Shown: positions 45,076-57,057 of the stretch, in pieces
Layout of the letters: every line of letters starts with the position of its first letter
How positions within the stretch are numbered: position 1 is the first letter of the stretch
Origin: Dittrichia graveolens
Taxonomy: Eukaryota > Streptophyta > Magnoliopsida > Asterales > Asteraceae
NCBI GenBank assembly: GCA_038502395.1
Contig: JARJIL010000009.1
Span: 21,193,647 to 21,257,646 of the forward strand
Reading direction: 5' to 3'
DNA: 64,000 bases
Notes under the pieces: generated by a model
Databases searched by the model: none
What the model was told of the DNA's origin: nothing
What the model saw: the letters and a program-made list of their open reading frames with translations, nothing else
Translations under genes and position numbers: made by a program

Positions 45076-46608
45076 TGTTAGCCCCAGATTAAGTACGCAA
45101 AAACAAATGTTTGTAGAAGGGGGGGTTGAATACAAACTTTAGCTTTTAAAATTAAAGACACACTTATATACTTTTATATAATTCTTATTGATATGAATCA
45201 AGAATTACATGTACTAGAAGCGGAAATTCTAAGTACAATAAAAGGTGGCAATCAATTCATAGACAAGTTAACTCTAAAACAACTAATGTATAGAGAGTGT
45301 TCAACACATGAACAAGTTTGATTCTACACAATGCTTATACTCTACGAATTTCTCAACTGTTGAGATTTTCTTTTATTGTCTCTTTGCATGTCCACCATGC
45401 ATGAGTATATATAGAAGTCTTGGTGAATCCGGTTGCATGAAGGTAAGAGACAAAGAGGATGTGGAAATATAATATTTTAATTGTAAAGATAGTGGGTGAA
45501 AAGTAAAGTTACTTTAATCAAATGTATGATAAAAGTAATTGTACTTTTCTGCAAAAGTGTAACCCATTACAATATAAAATATTAAAACCCACATCTACTG
45601 CCGTGTAGAAGTTTCTTTCCCTTTCCATGATTGTACTTTAATCAACACCATGCTTCTGATTTATTTGACTTTACCAAGTATGGGATTGCCAGCCATACTT
45701 AGTTGTTTGAACAAATCTTCAAGATCTTCGTCTGTTTGAGGTATCATTATCCTTTTCCAGAGGATAAGATCAAAACCTTTTTGTCTCATACTTGATCCAA
45801 AAAGTGCATTTTTACTTTTACAAACAAAGATCTAAGGCATAATAGAACAACACATGTTCTACCTTTTACATATGACTTACAATCTGAAAAGATAGAGTAG
45901 ATTTGACATTTTTCACGACTCAGCTAACAGATTGTACTAGGAACTCTGATATTCACTACTCAGTTGACAAAATATATCAGTTGATCACTTTTTGCTAGGA
46001 CTCAGTTGATACATATTGCTCAGCTGATCATATAGATGCTCAGCTGATCAATAGTAAGCTTAGGAGGACATAAGCTCATGTATTTGTATGATCAGTTGAT
46101 CAAGATTGCTCAGCTGATCAATCAAATACATCAGTTTATAAGGGGAGATGACTTGTGTAAAGGAAGACTTACTTAGCTGATGCTCTGGGCCTCAGCTGAT
46201 CCATTTGTTCACTCAGCTGATCAATTTCTTTACTCAGCTGATCACTTTCTTCACTCAGCTGGTCAATCTGTTCACTCAGCTGATGGAATATTTTCCTCAG
46301 CTGATCAACAATTTTGCTCAGCTGATAGACTGTTTTCCTCAGCTGATGGTCTTCTTTACTTGTTTTCTTCATCTGATGCTCCTTGGCTGATATCCTTTAG
46401 CTGATACTTTGAGTAGGATCTGATGCTCAGCTGATGGTTTATTTTCCTCAGCTGATGGTTCCATACTTACCATATTTTTACATAAACTGATTCAAACAAC
46501 ACATGTTTGAATTCTTTCTAAGTCATACTGAATGTAGGGTTTGGTTATCATTAAATTCTATTTTTAGGATAGGCAGAGTTGATTATTAGGGTGAAGTGAT
46601 TATCTCCC

Positions 46609-46613
<5 letters not shown>
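45076..46613 (-). mobile_element. Solo copia LTR
   Basis: 1538 bases, plus-strand edges TGTTAGCCCC and CTCCCCAACA; a full-length match to the Copia-1 LTR with no internal region. Both flanks read TATAT, which is uninformative inside a TA tract. It separates arrays M5 and M6, which were one array. Unequal LTR recombination is the usual origin of solo LTRs. It holds at least 14 exact AGCTGAT words (45910-46450). Confidence 0.92.
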
Positions 46614-46643
<30 letters not shown>

Positions 46644-46748
46644 TATGCCAATCTTGATGAACAACTAGCTAAACAAGGGAGAACTAATGTGGTTAATCCT
46701 TCAAAACAAGAAGTACGATACCGACCATTAAACATTTTGTGTGTGTAT
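46614..46748. repeat. Minisatellite array M6
   Basis: (TA)n plus one unit near 46645, the continuation of M5 beyond the solo LTR; runs into D2. Confidence 0.8.
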
Positions 46749-47330
46749 AGGGACCAATCATTTGATTTCGTATCTTTTTTTATTTAACTTTAAAAAAGGG
46801 TAGTTTAAACATTTTTACATTACCCCCACTTTTTAAAGTAATATATCTATCAAACGAAAAGGTGTTAAATTATGGAAATTATAACAAATTAACGAGAAAA
46901 TTATGTTCTTTAATTTGAGACCGATCTTATTATATTTTTTTCATTTGTTGGGTTTTTCTTAAACCGGGTCTCGACATATGCACATGTGCATATGCGCCTA
47001 GTTTTTTCCATCACAGATGTAGATATGCACATATGCATAGGCCGAGACATGTATAATAACCAGCAAACGCAAATTTTTTTCGAAAAAATATATCATGATG
47101 AGTCTAAAATTAAAGAGCATAATTTTATCGTTAATTTGATATAATTTTCGTAATTGAACACATTTTCTTTTGATGGATATATTAGTTAAAAAAAACTTGG
47201 GGGTAATGTAAATATGTCCAAATTACCCTTAATTCATTAAGGATTAAGTTTGATTAGTTTAAAGTTATTCATTAACAACTCTTTAATCTGGACTTTCCAT
47301 CTTTTTGGTCATAGACTATAATTGGTTTTC
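46749..47330. mobile_element. Foldback element D2
   Basis: Second copy of the D family. Inner arms start AAGGGTAGTTTAAAC (about 46796) and end with AATTACCCTT (about 47231). The loop has ACATATGCACATGTGCATATG, a perfect ATGCACATGTGCAT palindrome. Outer MITE-like termini are lost. 47331-47378 repeats about 50 bases of its right side. Confidence 0.75.
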
Positions 47331-47377
47331 ACCCTTAACTAATTAAGGATAAGTTTGATTAGTTTAAGGTTATTCAT

Positions 47378-48585
47378 TAACTAGTAACTCTCATCTTTTA
47401 GTTTTTTTTTTTTTGGTTTGTTCATAAGATTTTTAGGTTCGAACACTAAAGTAAATAAAGGATATATTTTTTCTATTTGGTAATTGTTATTTGGTGAGCA
47501 TATAGGATTAGAAATTGCTTTAAATTATCAACATAATTCTTAGCTTTTCCTTTGGTTTGATTTGTTAAAGTTTTTGTTTATTGGTTCAACATTGAACACA
47601 TATCTTTGTGCCAATAGCAAACCTATTTTTTTCAATGGTAACATAATGGGTTGGTATTGCTTCACTAATGAACCGATGTTAGTTCTGTTTACTAACTAGA
47701 ACACAATAAGCCGGGTTATTTTTTTCTCTTTACAGGTTCATCAATGAGCACATATATATAAGTAAACAACAAATGCATCTTTATATAAACCAGGTCCAAT
47801 AGTCTAAAAATTAGTGAACAAACTTAAGAAGTAAACACCAAAAAAAAAAATAGAAAAGAACATCTTAAGAGAGGTGAAAAAACATTTGTACTATTTGTTC
47901 ACCCGTGAACACAGTTTTAAAAGTTCATTAGTGGTTTTGATAATTGTTGGGTGTGCATGTGTTCACTAATGAATAATGTATACATAACGAAAAATTTGTA
48001 AATCGTAAGTTCTATTCAAGAGTTAACACCGTATTAATAATAAAGTAAACGTAAATCTTAAAAACCTAGAAAAAATAATTAATTAGAGAGGGAATGAATT
48101 TAAGAGACGGGAGAGAAAAAATTTTGTTTACTAATTTACCATTTTCAATTAATTAAAATATTAATCTATACTACATTATAAAGTATTTAACATTCACTCT
48201 TCTAAAAACTTTAACACTACTTAATTTTAAGTAGAACTTGTTTTTATGCAAATACTACAAATATTCAAACCAATAGTTTAATCAATCATCTCTCTAATTA
48301 ACTCAGCAAGTTATGGTAACGGTTACAACTCATTAAACATAATTAGACACATTTTTTCTTATTTTTATTGTTTTTATAAAATTACTTTAGATCCGAATAA
48401 AAGGGTTCATGATAAAAGGTAGAAATAAATAAAATAGAAAAATGAGAGAAAACAAATATTTTGTCGAATAAAAGTATCTCTTACAATATCTTGCAAATAC
48501 AATACCCTTGCATTACCAAAACAAGACATGTTGTTAAGCACAAATTACTCGCCGTCACCTCTTCATTACGTGGGTACTGTACTAG
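47378..48585 (+). mobile_element. Module C, Helitron-like 3' part
   Basis: Aligns with the last ~1.2 kb of modules A and B, from AACTAGTAACTCTCATCTTT to TACTGTACTAG (CTAG 48582-48585). The left edge joins D2 at a shared TTAAC, suggesting a microhomology junction. Confidence 0.6.
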
Positions 48586-48622
48586 TTATGATTAATGTGA
48601 ACCACAAGATACATCAATCCTC

Positions 48623-48670
<48 letters not shown>

Positions 48671-48885
48671 GCGGATCCTCATAAACAACTAGATAAAGAA
48701 GGGAGAACTAATGTGGTTAATGCTTGATACGACCATTAAACATTTTGTGTATGTGTGTGTCTATATATATATATATACGTATGCCCCTCTTGACAAACTA
48801 TTTATAGAAGGGAGAATTAATATGGTTAATGTTTAAAACAAGCGGTATGATACCGATGATTAAACATTTTGTGTGTGTGTATATA

Positions 48886-48917
<32 letters not shown>

Positions 48918-49147
48918 AGAATGCCTATCTAGACAAACAACTAGCTTAAGTAAGGAGAACTAATATGGTTAATGCTTCAAAACACGCAGTATGATACCGA
49001 CCATTAAACATTTTGTGTGTGCGTGTGTGTATATATATACACACACACAAAAGTATGCCGATATTGACAAAAAAAACTATCTAAAGAAAGGAGAATTAAC
49101 GTGGTTAATGCTTCAAAACAAGCAGTATGATACCCACCATTAAACAT

Positions 49148-49187
<40 letters not shown>

Positions 49188-49483
49188 AGTATGCCGATCT
49201 TGACAAACAACTAGCTAAAGAAGAGAGAACTAATGTGGTTAATGCTTCTCCTACCAACAATTAAACATTGTGTATGTGTGTGTGTGTGTATATATATATA
49301 TGTATGCCGATCTTGACAATTAAAAAACTAGCTAAAGAAGAGAAAATTAATTGACCAATGACATTTTGTGTTTGTGTGTATATATAATATTATATATAAG
49401 TAAGCCGATAAGGGAGACCTAATGTGGTTAATGCTTCAAAACAAGAAGTACAATACCGACCATTAAACATTGTGTGTGTGTAT
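48586..49483. repeat. Shared flank and minisatellite array M7
   Basis: TTATGATTAATGTGAACCAC flank, (TA)n, then units near 48664, 48779, 48927, 49056, 49193, 49308 and 49403, the longest array. Unit 1 and unit 2 variants match those of M1 and M4. Confidence 0.85.
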
Positions 49484-50144
49484 AGGGAGCGGTTCAGCGA
49501 GAACTATTTTTCGTACGATAACTGCGATAACTAATATGGACCAATCATTTGATTTCCTGTCTTTTTATTCAACTTTAAAAAAGGGTACTTTAAACATTTT
49601 TACATTACCCTCAGTTTTTTAAAGTAATATATCTATTAAACGAAAAAGTGAAAATTACGAAAATTATACCAAATGAACGAGAAAATTATGCTCTTTAGTT
49701 TGAGTCCGATCTTACTATATTTTTCAAAAAAATTCACGTTTGTTGGGTTTTTCTTAAAGCGGGTCTCGACATATGCACATGTGCATATGCTCCTAGTTTT
49801 TTCAATCACAGATGTAGATATGCATATGTGAATATGTCGAGACCTGTATAAAAAAACCAGCAAACGTGAATTTTTTTTGAAAAAATATAGCATGATTTGT
49901 CTTAAATTAAAGAGCATAGTTTTACGTTAATTTGATATAATTTTTGTAATTTTACAAATTTTCTTTTGATGGATTTATTAGTTTAAAAAACTTGGGGTAA
50001 TGTAAATATGTCCAAATTACCCTTAATTAATTAAGGATAAGTTTGATTAGTTTAATGTTATTCATTCACAACTCGTGGACCCTATATATATAATTGGTTT
50101 TTGCAGTTCTCGTATGATAAACCGTTCTTGTTTGAACCGTCCCC
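49484..50144. mobile_element. Foldback element D3, most complete copy
   Basis: 661 bases with two nested inverted repeats. The outer pair (49485-49535 and 50092-50143) has MITE-1-like termini with TTTTTCGTACGATAACTGCG on the left. The inner pair (about 49572-49735 and 49858-50033) is shared with D1 and D2. Flanked by TA sequence. Confidence 0.78.
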
Positions 50145-50154
50145 TATATATATA

Positions 50155-50198
<44 letters not shown>

Positions 50199-50242
50199 AG
50201 TATGCCAATCTTAACAAACAACTAGCTAAAGAAGGGAGAACT
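50145..50242. repeat. Minisatellite array M8
   Basis: (TG)n and (TA)n followed by one truncated unit near 50200 that runs into repeat E. Confidence 0.75.
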
Positions 50243-51736
50243 AATGTGGTAAGGATCTACATAGCTCCACCATTAAACATAGAAATCAAAGGCTAGCCAC
50301 TCATTTAAAAGGACAAAATAGGAATTGCCAAAAAAAAACCCCAAACCCAGGCTCCTCCTATAAGACTTCCTCACAATTTCCTTTTTTATTTTTTATTTGT
50401 CCCTTAAATCTTTAATCTTTAAATGACCTAACTATTTCAATTTTGAGAATTTGAGCAAAAAAATTTAGGGTTTAGTTCATCAAATTTTATTTAATTTGTC
50501 ACGTTTTGCTATTGTGTGTTTGGAATTTTAAAACTTTCTATTGTATGTATTGAATATTTAATTTGTCGCTACTGTGTATTAAACTTCATATTGTATGTAC
50601 TAAACTTATATATATTTTTCCTTTTTTATGTATCCAAAATACATACAATAGCAACAAATTAAAAGTTTGATACACACGATAGAAACTTTTAAAGTTTGAT
50701 TTATACAATAGTAAAACGTGACAAGTGGGATATATTTTGATGAACTAAACCCACAAAATTATACTAGTTTACTTATTTTTTAATCCTCTTTCAAGCAACA
50801 CCACTATTCCCATATTTCTGAAACTTTTATTTCGAAAATGCAAACCATATGAAATGATACCAAAATGTTATAATTTTGAACCATGTGAATTTTATCATTT
50901 TCGGTTGTAACCATGTGTATCTATATCATTTTCGGTTAGAAACATGTGTATTTATATCTTTTTCCGGCTAAAAACATGTGTATTTGATCATTTTGGGCTA
51001 AAAACATGTGTATTTATATCATTTTTGGGCTAAAAACATGCGTATTTATATCATTTTTGGGCAAAAAAACATGTGAATTTTTATCATTTTCCGGTGTAAC
51101 CATGTGTATTTATTCATTTTCCGCTAAAGGAGTGTATTTATATCATTTTCGTTTAGTAAAATGTGTTTTTATACCATTTTCGGCTAATATGTGTATTTAT
51201 ATTATTTTCGGCCGAAAATGAGTCTATTTTTATCATTTTCATGTGGATAATATTATCATTTTAAATGTTATATATTGTTATCATTTTCATCTATATCATT
51301 TTCAGCTGGAATTGTTATCATTTTTAAGTGGAAAGTTATCATTTTCGGTGGCCGGAAGTTATCATTTTCGGTGACTGAAAAATGTTATCATTTTCAACAC
51401 GTGGCTGAAGTTAATTATCATTTTCAGTGGCTGAAAAATGTTATCATTTTCAGCTGAAAAGTTATCATATTCGGGTGGCTTGAAGTTATCATTTTTTGTG
51501 GCTAGAAGATCATTTTCGGCTGGAAGTTATCATTTTTGGGGTTGGAAATGAAAAAAAAAAAGGAAGAGGCAAAATTTATGGGGTGGATAATTTTCATAAT
51601 ACCCTTTCTTCTATAATTAAATCTTATAATTGTTTACTTAATTACAATAATACCATTATTAGATTTTGACCATTGATATAAAAATCTAATGATCCAGATT
51701 TGACCTATAGGTTCTATGTTTAAGCATAAGACATTT
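50243..51736. mobile_element. Repeat E with possible inverted ends
   Basis: The left 130 bases match 35440-35560. The right edge (about 51690-51736) has a loose inverted match to the left edge around CTTAAACATAGAAC. No coding region; it contains the minisatellite at 50880-51545. Element class not determined. Confidence 0.4.
50880..51545. repeat. TATCATTTTCGG minisatellite
   Basis: Twenty or more irregular repeats built on TTATCATTTTCGG(C)T, first with AACATGTGTATTTATA spacers (about 30-base period), then with GGAAG and GGCTGAAAAATG spacers. Confidence 0.8.
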
Positions 51737-52356
51737 ATTATATGTATATATATATATACATATGTATATATATATTGCATTTTTATGTACATACATTCAC
51801 ATGCACAAAATTGGGATAATGATTCCTGACGTTAGTGAGAACCTTGAGATCGATATGTGAAATGTTAATAAATTTGGTTAGATTAAAATTAATGAGAACT
51901 TTGCACCACTATGCCAAAGTAATTGTCTTTACTCTATTTATTTATTAAACTTTCAAAATTAAAAATTAAGGAACAATCAATAAACTAATATACAATGACA
52001 ATTTTGTCGTATCAAGTTGAGGAGAGATAGACGGTATAATTAAGAAAGCCATGCAACTTGAGTGAAAAAAAATCCGTAAAAATTGCAATACATATAGATA
52101 CCAAATCATAAGTTTGATTAAATCATAGCGACCAAAATTATAATTTATAAAAGCAATTTTCATTATACTATATGAAGATGGCAAAATCGTAAATACGTTA
52201 CACTTTTAGGATTTTCTATATATAATAACTTTTATCTAAAAATCCAAAGATGTGATATAAGATGAGTAAACTTGAAGATACTTGTATCAAAGATGAAGAA
52301 TAAGTCAAGAACACAAGTATGAACACTTTGCTTAAATGTTTGAAGATGTATTTCTG
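51737..52356. other. AT-rich non-coding stretch
   Basis: (TA)n near 51740-51775; nothing else recognised. Confidence 0.4.
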
Positions 52357-52357
52357 T

Positions 52358-52521
52358 TAATCGGTACGTGTTTTACAAGCTTGAGATTACAAGTGCAAAG
52401 ATTACCTTGCAAACTAGAGTAATATTACAAATGAGGCAAGCTCTTTATATACCTTGCAAATCTAGTTTGCAAGGTAACCTTTGCACTTCTAATCTCAAGC
52501 TTGTAAAACACGTACCGATTA
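52358..52521. repeat. 58-bp inverted repeat
   Basis: 52358-52415 (TAATCGGTACGTG ... CAAACT) is nearly the complement of 52464-52521, leaving a 48-base loop. The loop side carries a smaller hairpin (ACCTTGCAAA / TTTGCAAGGT), and TAATATTACAAATG occurs in the loop and just after the right arm. Confidence 0.85.
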
Positions 52522-52639
52522 ATATTACAAATGTGGCCCAAACCCATTACATTAACTAGTCTACAAAGCAATAATATATAATTACAAAACGACACAAGGC
52601 CTACAAACATATAATGAACTAACAATCTCCCCCTTTTGT

Positions 52640-55176
52640 AGCCTTGTGCCGGGCAGGTATGTATCATCTGCTTCTTTGACCAAGAAGTCTTTCTCAGCTT
52701 CTAATGCTCTTTCATGCCTGAACCTTTTCTTCCATTAAATCAGCAACCCTTGTCATCTTTACAAGCAAGTCCTGTTCTTGCACATTTCGGTTACGATAGC
52801 AAGTTCTGCGATACATTTGAGAGTAGGCATTCAGATGAATCGTTGGAGTGTACCGTCATAATAGGCATTAAGCTCGGAGAGTCTGAGGAAGGCTTTGGCA
52901 CCGTTGAGAGTAGGCATTATGAATCCATCGGCACCCTCGTAGTCTTTGTCGTACTCTTCAATGATCAAATATTTTCTATATTTGTCAAGTTTTGAGTAAT
53001 GTTGGTTTGGCTTTAGAACGTTTATCTTTGCAAAATCAGCCTCAGCTCCCAACTGTAGATCATGATTTTGACTAAGGACTATATTCTTTCTCATGAATTT
53101 CTTTATTACAACCAGTCCCCTCTGCCCCTCTTTTCTCTTTCCAGATTTGCAGGCCAGCTCATCCTCCAGATGTTTGGTGTCTGCCAAGTTTACATGCCTT
53201 AATTCAACCTCATGGAAAGTATACCTCTTCTCGTCTTCCCTAGTAACATGGAAATGAACCATCGAGTAGTTAAGGAAGCTGCGCAAGTACACCTGGTCAA
53301 TATTGGCGATCGGGAACTTGGAAGCCACATTTTCCCTCGGACTTGCATGGAATGTGGCAGCAAACCTTACTGATTTTTCATGCTCGGTAGAGTTCAGAAT
53401 ATAGATATCATCCACCTCCCTGAGCTGCTCCACATAGATTTGGGGAATCCTTTCTTTAAGATAAGGTATCCCTAACCACTAGGTTGGCCAGCGAGGCCGT
53501 GACTTTGCAAGTGATTCCCTTTCAATAGTTGGCCTTTCCGCTATAACCCTTTCGTAAGTGGCCAAAGGTCTAGGTCCTCCATGATAAGTTTCAGGTACGG
53601 GTCACTCACTTTCCTGCTTTGCTAATTGTTATGGTTGCTATTGACTTATCAGATCTATCGGGGCTATGTTGAACTGCCCTTGAGTTAGGGAAAGATTTCA
53701 AGTAGCTCCCGGTTGACTGTTGTGAATACCCTTCTGATGTTAATCAAGGGTTGCTTCTCCTCCTCCTCCTTTGCCTCTAATGCTGAACTTTTGCCTTTTG
53801 CTTTGTCTGTTGTGGTTTCTAGGAGGGAAGGTTCAGGTTCAGGAATATTTGTTTGGATCGGAGGTATTTGGATGTTAGGGATTTGGATTGACGAGGTTTC
53901 TGGGACCTCTGCCTTTTGCAGATCTGCACTATCACCAACCAAGAACTCAAAATCTACCCTTTCTGCTTTTCACCACCACTACCCCTTGCTTGAGGCGTTG
54001 ATATCAGAGCGGATTCCAAACGCAAAACTGAGCTTTGTCCTGGATCATCATGCCTCCTTTTTCAGGATTCTGCTTGTGTTTTGCAAGAGGACTCCACTAC
54101 TTCAAGCCTCTGCCCAAACCCGGTGATTGTTGTGGTTAAGGTATTGAGGGCCTGTAAGATGGAATCGTTGACGGTATTTTGGCTAGAAGAGGGAGTTGGG
54201 GGTTGCTGGTTTTGCAGTGTTGCAAGAAGGTTAGTTTGCTAAGTTAAGGGCTGGGCAACACTGTTTAGTTTGGCATGGAGCAGGTCTTTGAGTTTATTAA
54301 TTGTGTAATCTCGCACAATGACGGTGGGTGGTTTAGTGGCTAGGTGTTGTACTTTGGTGTTTATGTTGGTGACTTGAGTTTGGAGGGTGTCTAGCTGATT
54401 CTGAAGGGCGTCGGTTCTTTTGGTTACATATTCTCTCAAATTAGACTCTACATGGAAAAATTCTGAATCCATGTATCGTCGCAGTTCTGTTGTAACCCCG
54501 AGCTCACGAAGAGGCCCGGTTTGCACCGGTGTCGTAGAGACCCTGAAGGCCACACGCAGCGCTGCATAGTGGTGGCACTGGTGGGACTTCCACTCGATCC
54601 TCACGACACACAGCCAGGGGATGCCACTACGAGTGTTGCGGCGACATCACTAAGATGTGCGGTACATGATCGTGTCCTAGAAAAGATATTAATTCCCGAG
54701 TGGGTGCTAGACTCGATGGTGAGCAAAAGATATATGTGGATAGGGGAAATTGTCCACTGACTTCAAAGCCAGCAAACTCCGAATAAGCCACCGACTGTGT
54801 ATGTGTTATGTCCCCGTGGAATGAAACGACTCTCATTTGAGTGAAGGCCGAGTAGATGGAGGGGATAGGTGCTTGTACTGGCGGGATGCCGGTGTCTTTT
54901 TTAATACCATCCTGAACATTGTCTAGACCGGTAGCAGGTGTGGTTTCCCGGCTTTTATTGGCCGGGGAACACTCACTCTCATCCTTTTCTTTCTCGCATT
55001 CTCTCTCTCACTCACTTCTTCCTCGTCTAACGCATCATCCTTTTCCATACTTGGGACATCACCAAAAGTTGCAGACATTTTTGATAAGCCCTGGTGAATG
55101 TTGTCATGGGCATTTGACATCTGCCGAGTCCCAATTGACTCAGCAGGAACTGCTTGTTGTTCTGGCGCGGAGGGGG
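52640..55176 (-). pseudogene. Extra retroelement ORF remnants, minus strand
   Basis: Minus-strand coding pieces in several frames: about 55176-54925 (acidic then basic, ending RKKRMRVSVPR), 54604-54239 (coiled-coil heptads, FFHVESNLREYVTKR), 53942-53685 (Pro/Glu-rich) and 53433-52831 (200 codons, including FMRKNIVLSQNHDLQLG and SELNAYYDGTLQRF). The last piece resembles an uncharacterised repetitive protein I remember from Asteraceae retroelement annotations, usually beside copia pol. I cannot assign a function and see no catalytic motif. It ends abruptly where copia gag starts on the other strand. Confidence 0.5.
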
Positions 55177-57057
55177 AGGTGACGGAGGTTGTGAAAGCTG
55201 CACCAACTGCCCTTGTATCAAGAGATACAAAGATGAGAAGCTTGGCAGCTATTGATTCTGGTTCTGATGAAGAAGGAGATGGAGAGGAGAGTGCTGGAGA
55301 AAGTGATGAGGAGAAGGATTGTGAGGAAAGTAATCTGGAGGAGTTGGTTGAAGGTGTAGCTATGCTGGTTATGAAGTTCAGACCTTTCAAGAAGGGAAAG
55401 GGTGTCAAGAGGTTCAGCAAGAGGTCATCAAAGTTTGTCAAGCCCAAATCTACTTTTGATGCCTCTACAGCAGAGTGTTATAAGTGTGGCAAGATTGGCC
55501 ACATAGCCAGTGACTGTAAGTCCAAATATAACACTAGTTCTTCATCTGTGCAAAAGTAGGAGGGCAAGATTGATTATGAAGCCAAGTGTAAGAAACTCCT
55601 TGCTGCTGTCCTTGACAAGAAGAAGAAGAAGAAGAAAGCCCAGGGCCAAGTTCTTGTTGCTGAAGAAGAAGATTGGGCAGAAGAAGATCTCTCCTCAGAT
55701 GAAGATGAGGTGATCTCTGCTGCAGTTCTGCATGATGGCCAACAACAATGATGGTAGTTCCTTTGATGAAGACATGAAAAAGGCTGCTAAAGCTTGTTCA
55801 ACTACCAACTGGGATCCTTCTTCTATGTATCAGGTTGGAAAATTTATTAACTATGATGATAATGAGAAGAATGCTATGTTTGATTACTTGTGTATTGATT
55901 TACAGTCTGCTATTCAAAGAGAGAAGAAGCTAAAACTAGAAGTAGAATCACTAAAGGAAAAGCTAATTCTTAAGAATGATGAACTTAAGCAGATAACAAT
56001 CTTAAATGATGAACTAGCTAATCAAAAGATACTTAATGAGATCTTAGTAAAAGAAACTAGTGAAGCAACCAAAAAGTTTAATGACCTCCAAAAAGTAGTA
56101 AAGTCTTGGTGTGTATCTGCAGAAAAGACCACTCAGTGTGTCAAGGAGCAGATACGCAAACAAGTTCAAGCTATTATTGGTGGAAATTACTCTAATGCTG
56201 CTAACTATGTTGATTCTAGTAAGAACCTTAATATCTTAGACAAAGCTGACATTTTGCCACAGACCTTTCACAAGACTGTTAAAGGCAAAAGTGTATTCAC
56301 AAATAAGTTTGTTAGAAGCAAAAGTTCCCACTCAAAAGAATCAATTATTCCTTCTGTTGAATCATCCTCTAGTAAGATTTCAGAATGTAAAAATACTAAT
56401 AACACAAAGTCAAAGGATGTGATTAAAGGAAAGGAATCATTAGTTGAGACCTCAGAGACATTATGTTGTCAAACCTTGAAAACAGATGACTTAATTCTTA
56501 GCATTTCATAAACTGAAGAATCATTAGCTAATACTACTCCATCAACTAATAGGTTAGTAGATGATAAATGCTCAGCTGATAACCTGTCAGCTGATCATAG
56601 CTCATCTTCTAAACAACCAGTTGATCTAGAAGTAGTCAACTCTCTTTTAATAGAAGAAACTATGAGTAAAAAGAATGATGTTCACATTGTTCCCATTTCT
56701 GCCACTCCAAAGATTGGTCAAAAGCTTTCCAAAAACAAAGATCAATCTAAGGAGCCTGTGAATAAAGACCTAAGAAATTTATAGGATAAGCTTCATAAGC
56801 TGAATGGTCAAGTTAGTCAAATGATGACTGATAAGAAAGCTCATAGGCATTCAAACCATGTTGCTCAATGCCCCAAGACCACAAAATCTCAAAAATGTTA
56901 TAAATGTGGAAGCAAAGAGCATAAGGCATTTGAATGTTCTTTAGAAGGGAATTCAAGACAGCGGACTTGTAATGATGACATAGTCACTCCTCCCATTCAT
57001 AAGAAACCTGAGATGAAGTGGAAAGCTAGGTGCATTCCACAGGGATCCACTGAGTAG
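55177..57057 (+). pseudogene. Copia-2 gag, N-terminally truncated
   Basis: It starts at the EVVKA residues that match Copia-1 near 10525. It carries the acidic stretch, knuckle CYKCGKIGHIASDC (about 55475-55516), the coiled-coil region (55850-56150) and a second knuckle CYKCGSKEHKAFEC (56896-56937). Stops: TAG at 55557, TAA at 56509, TAG near 56782. The frame shifts between 55559 and 55732. The last codon is TAG at 57055-57057, the same place as a TAG in Copia-1. Confidence 0.83.

Noticed and set aside
31200..49483. Regularly spaced ~100-base repeats resembling a CRISPR array
   Set aside because: Plant nuclear context, the units are long and diverged, and the spacers are (TG)n(TA)n microsatellite rather than unique sequence.
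54923..55447. A single 174-codon minus-strand protein
   Set aside because: Only the part below about 55177 belongs to the minus-strand ORF; the rest is antisense to copia gag.
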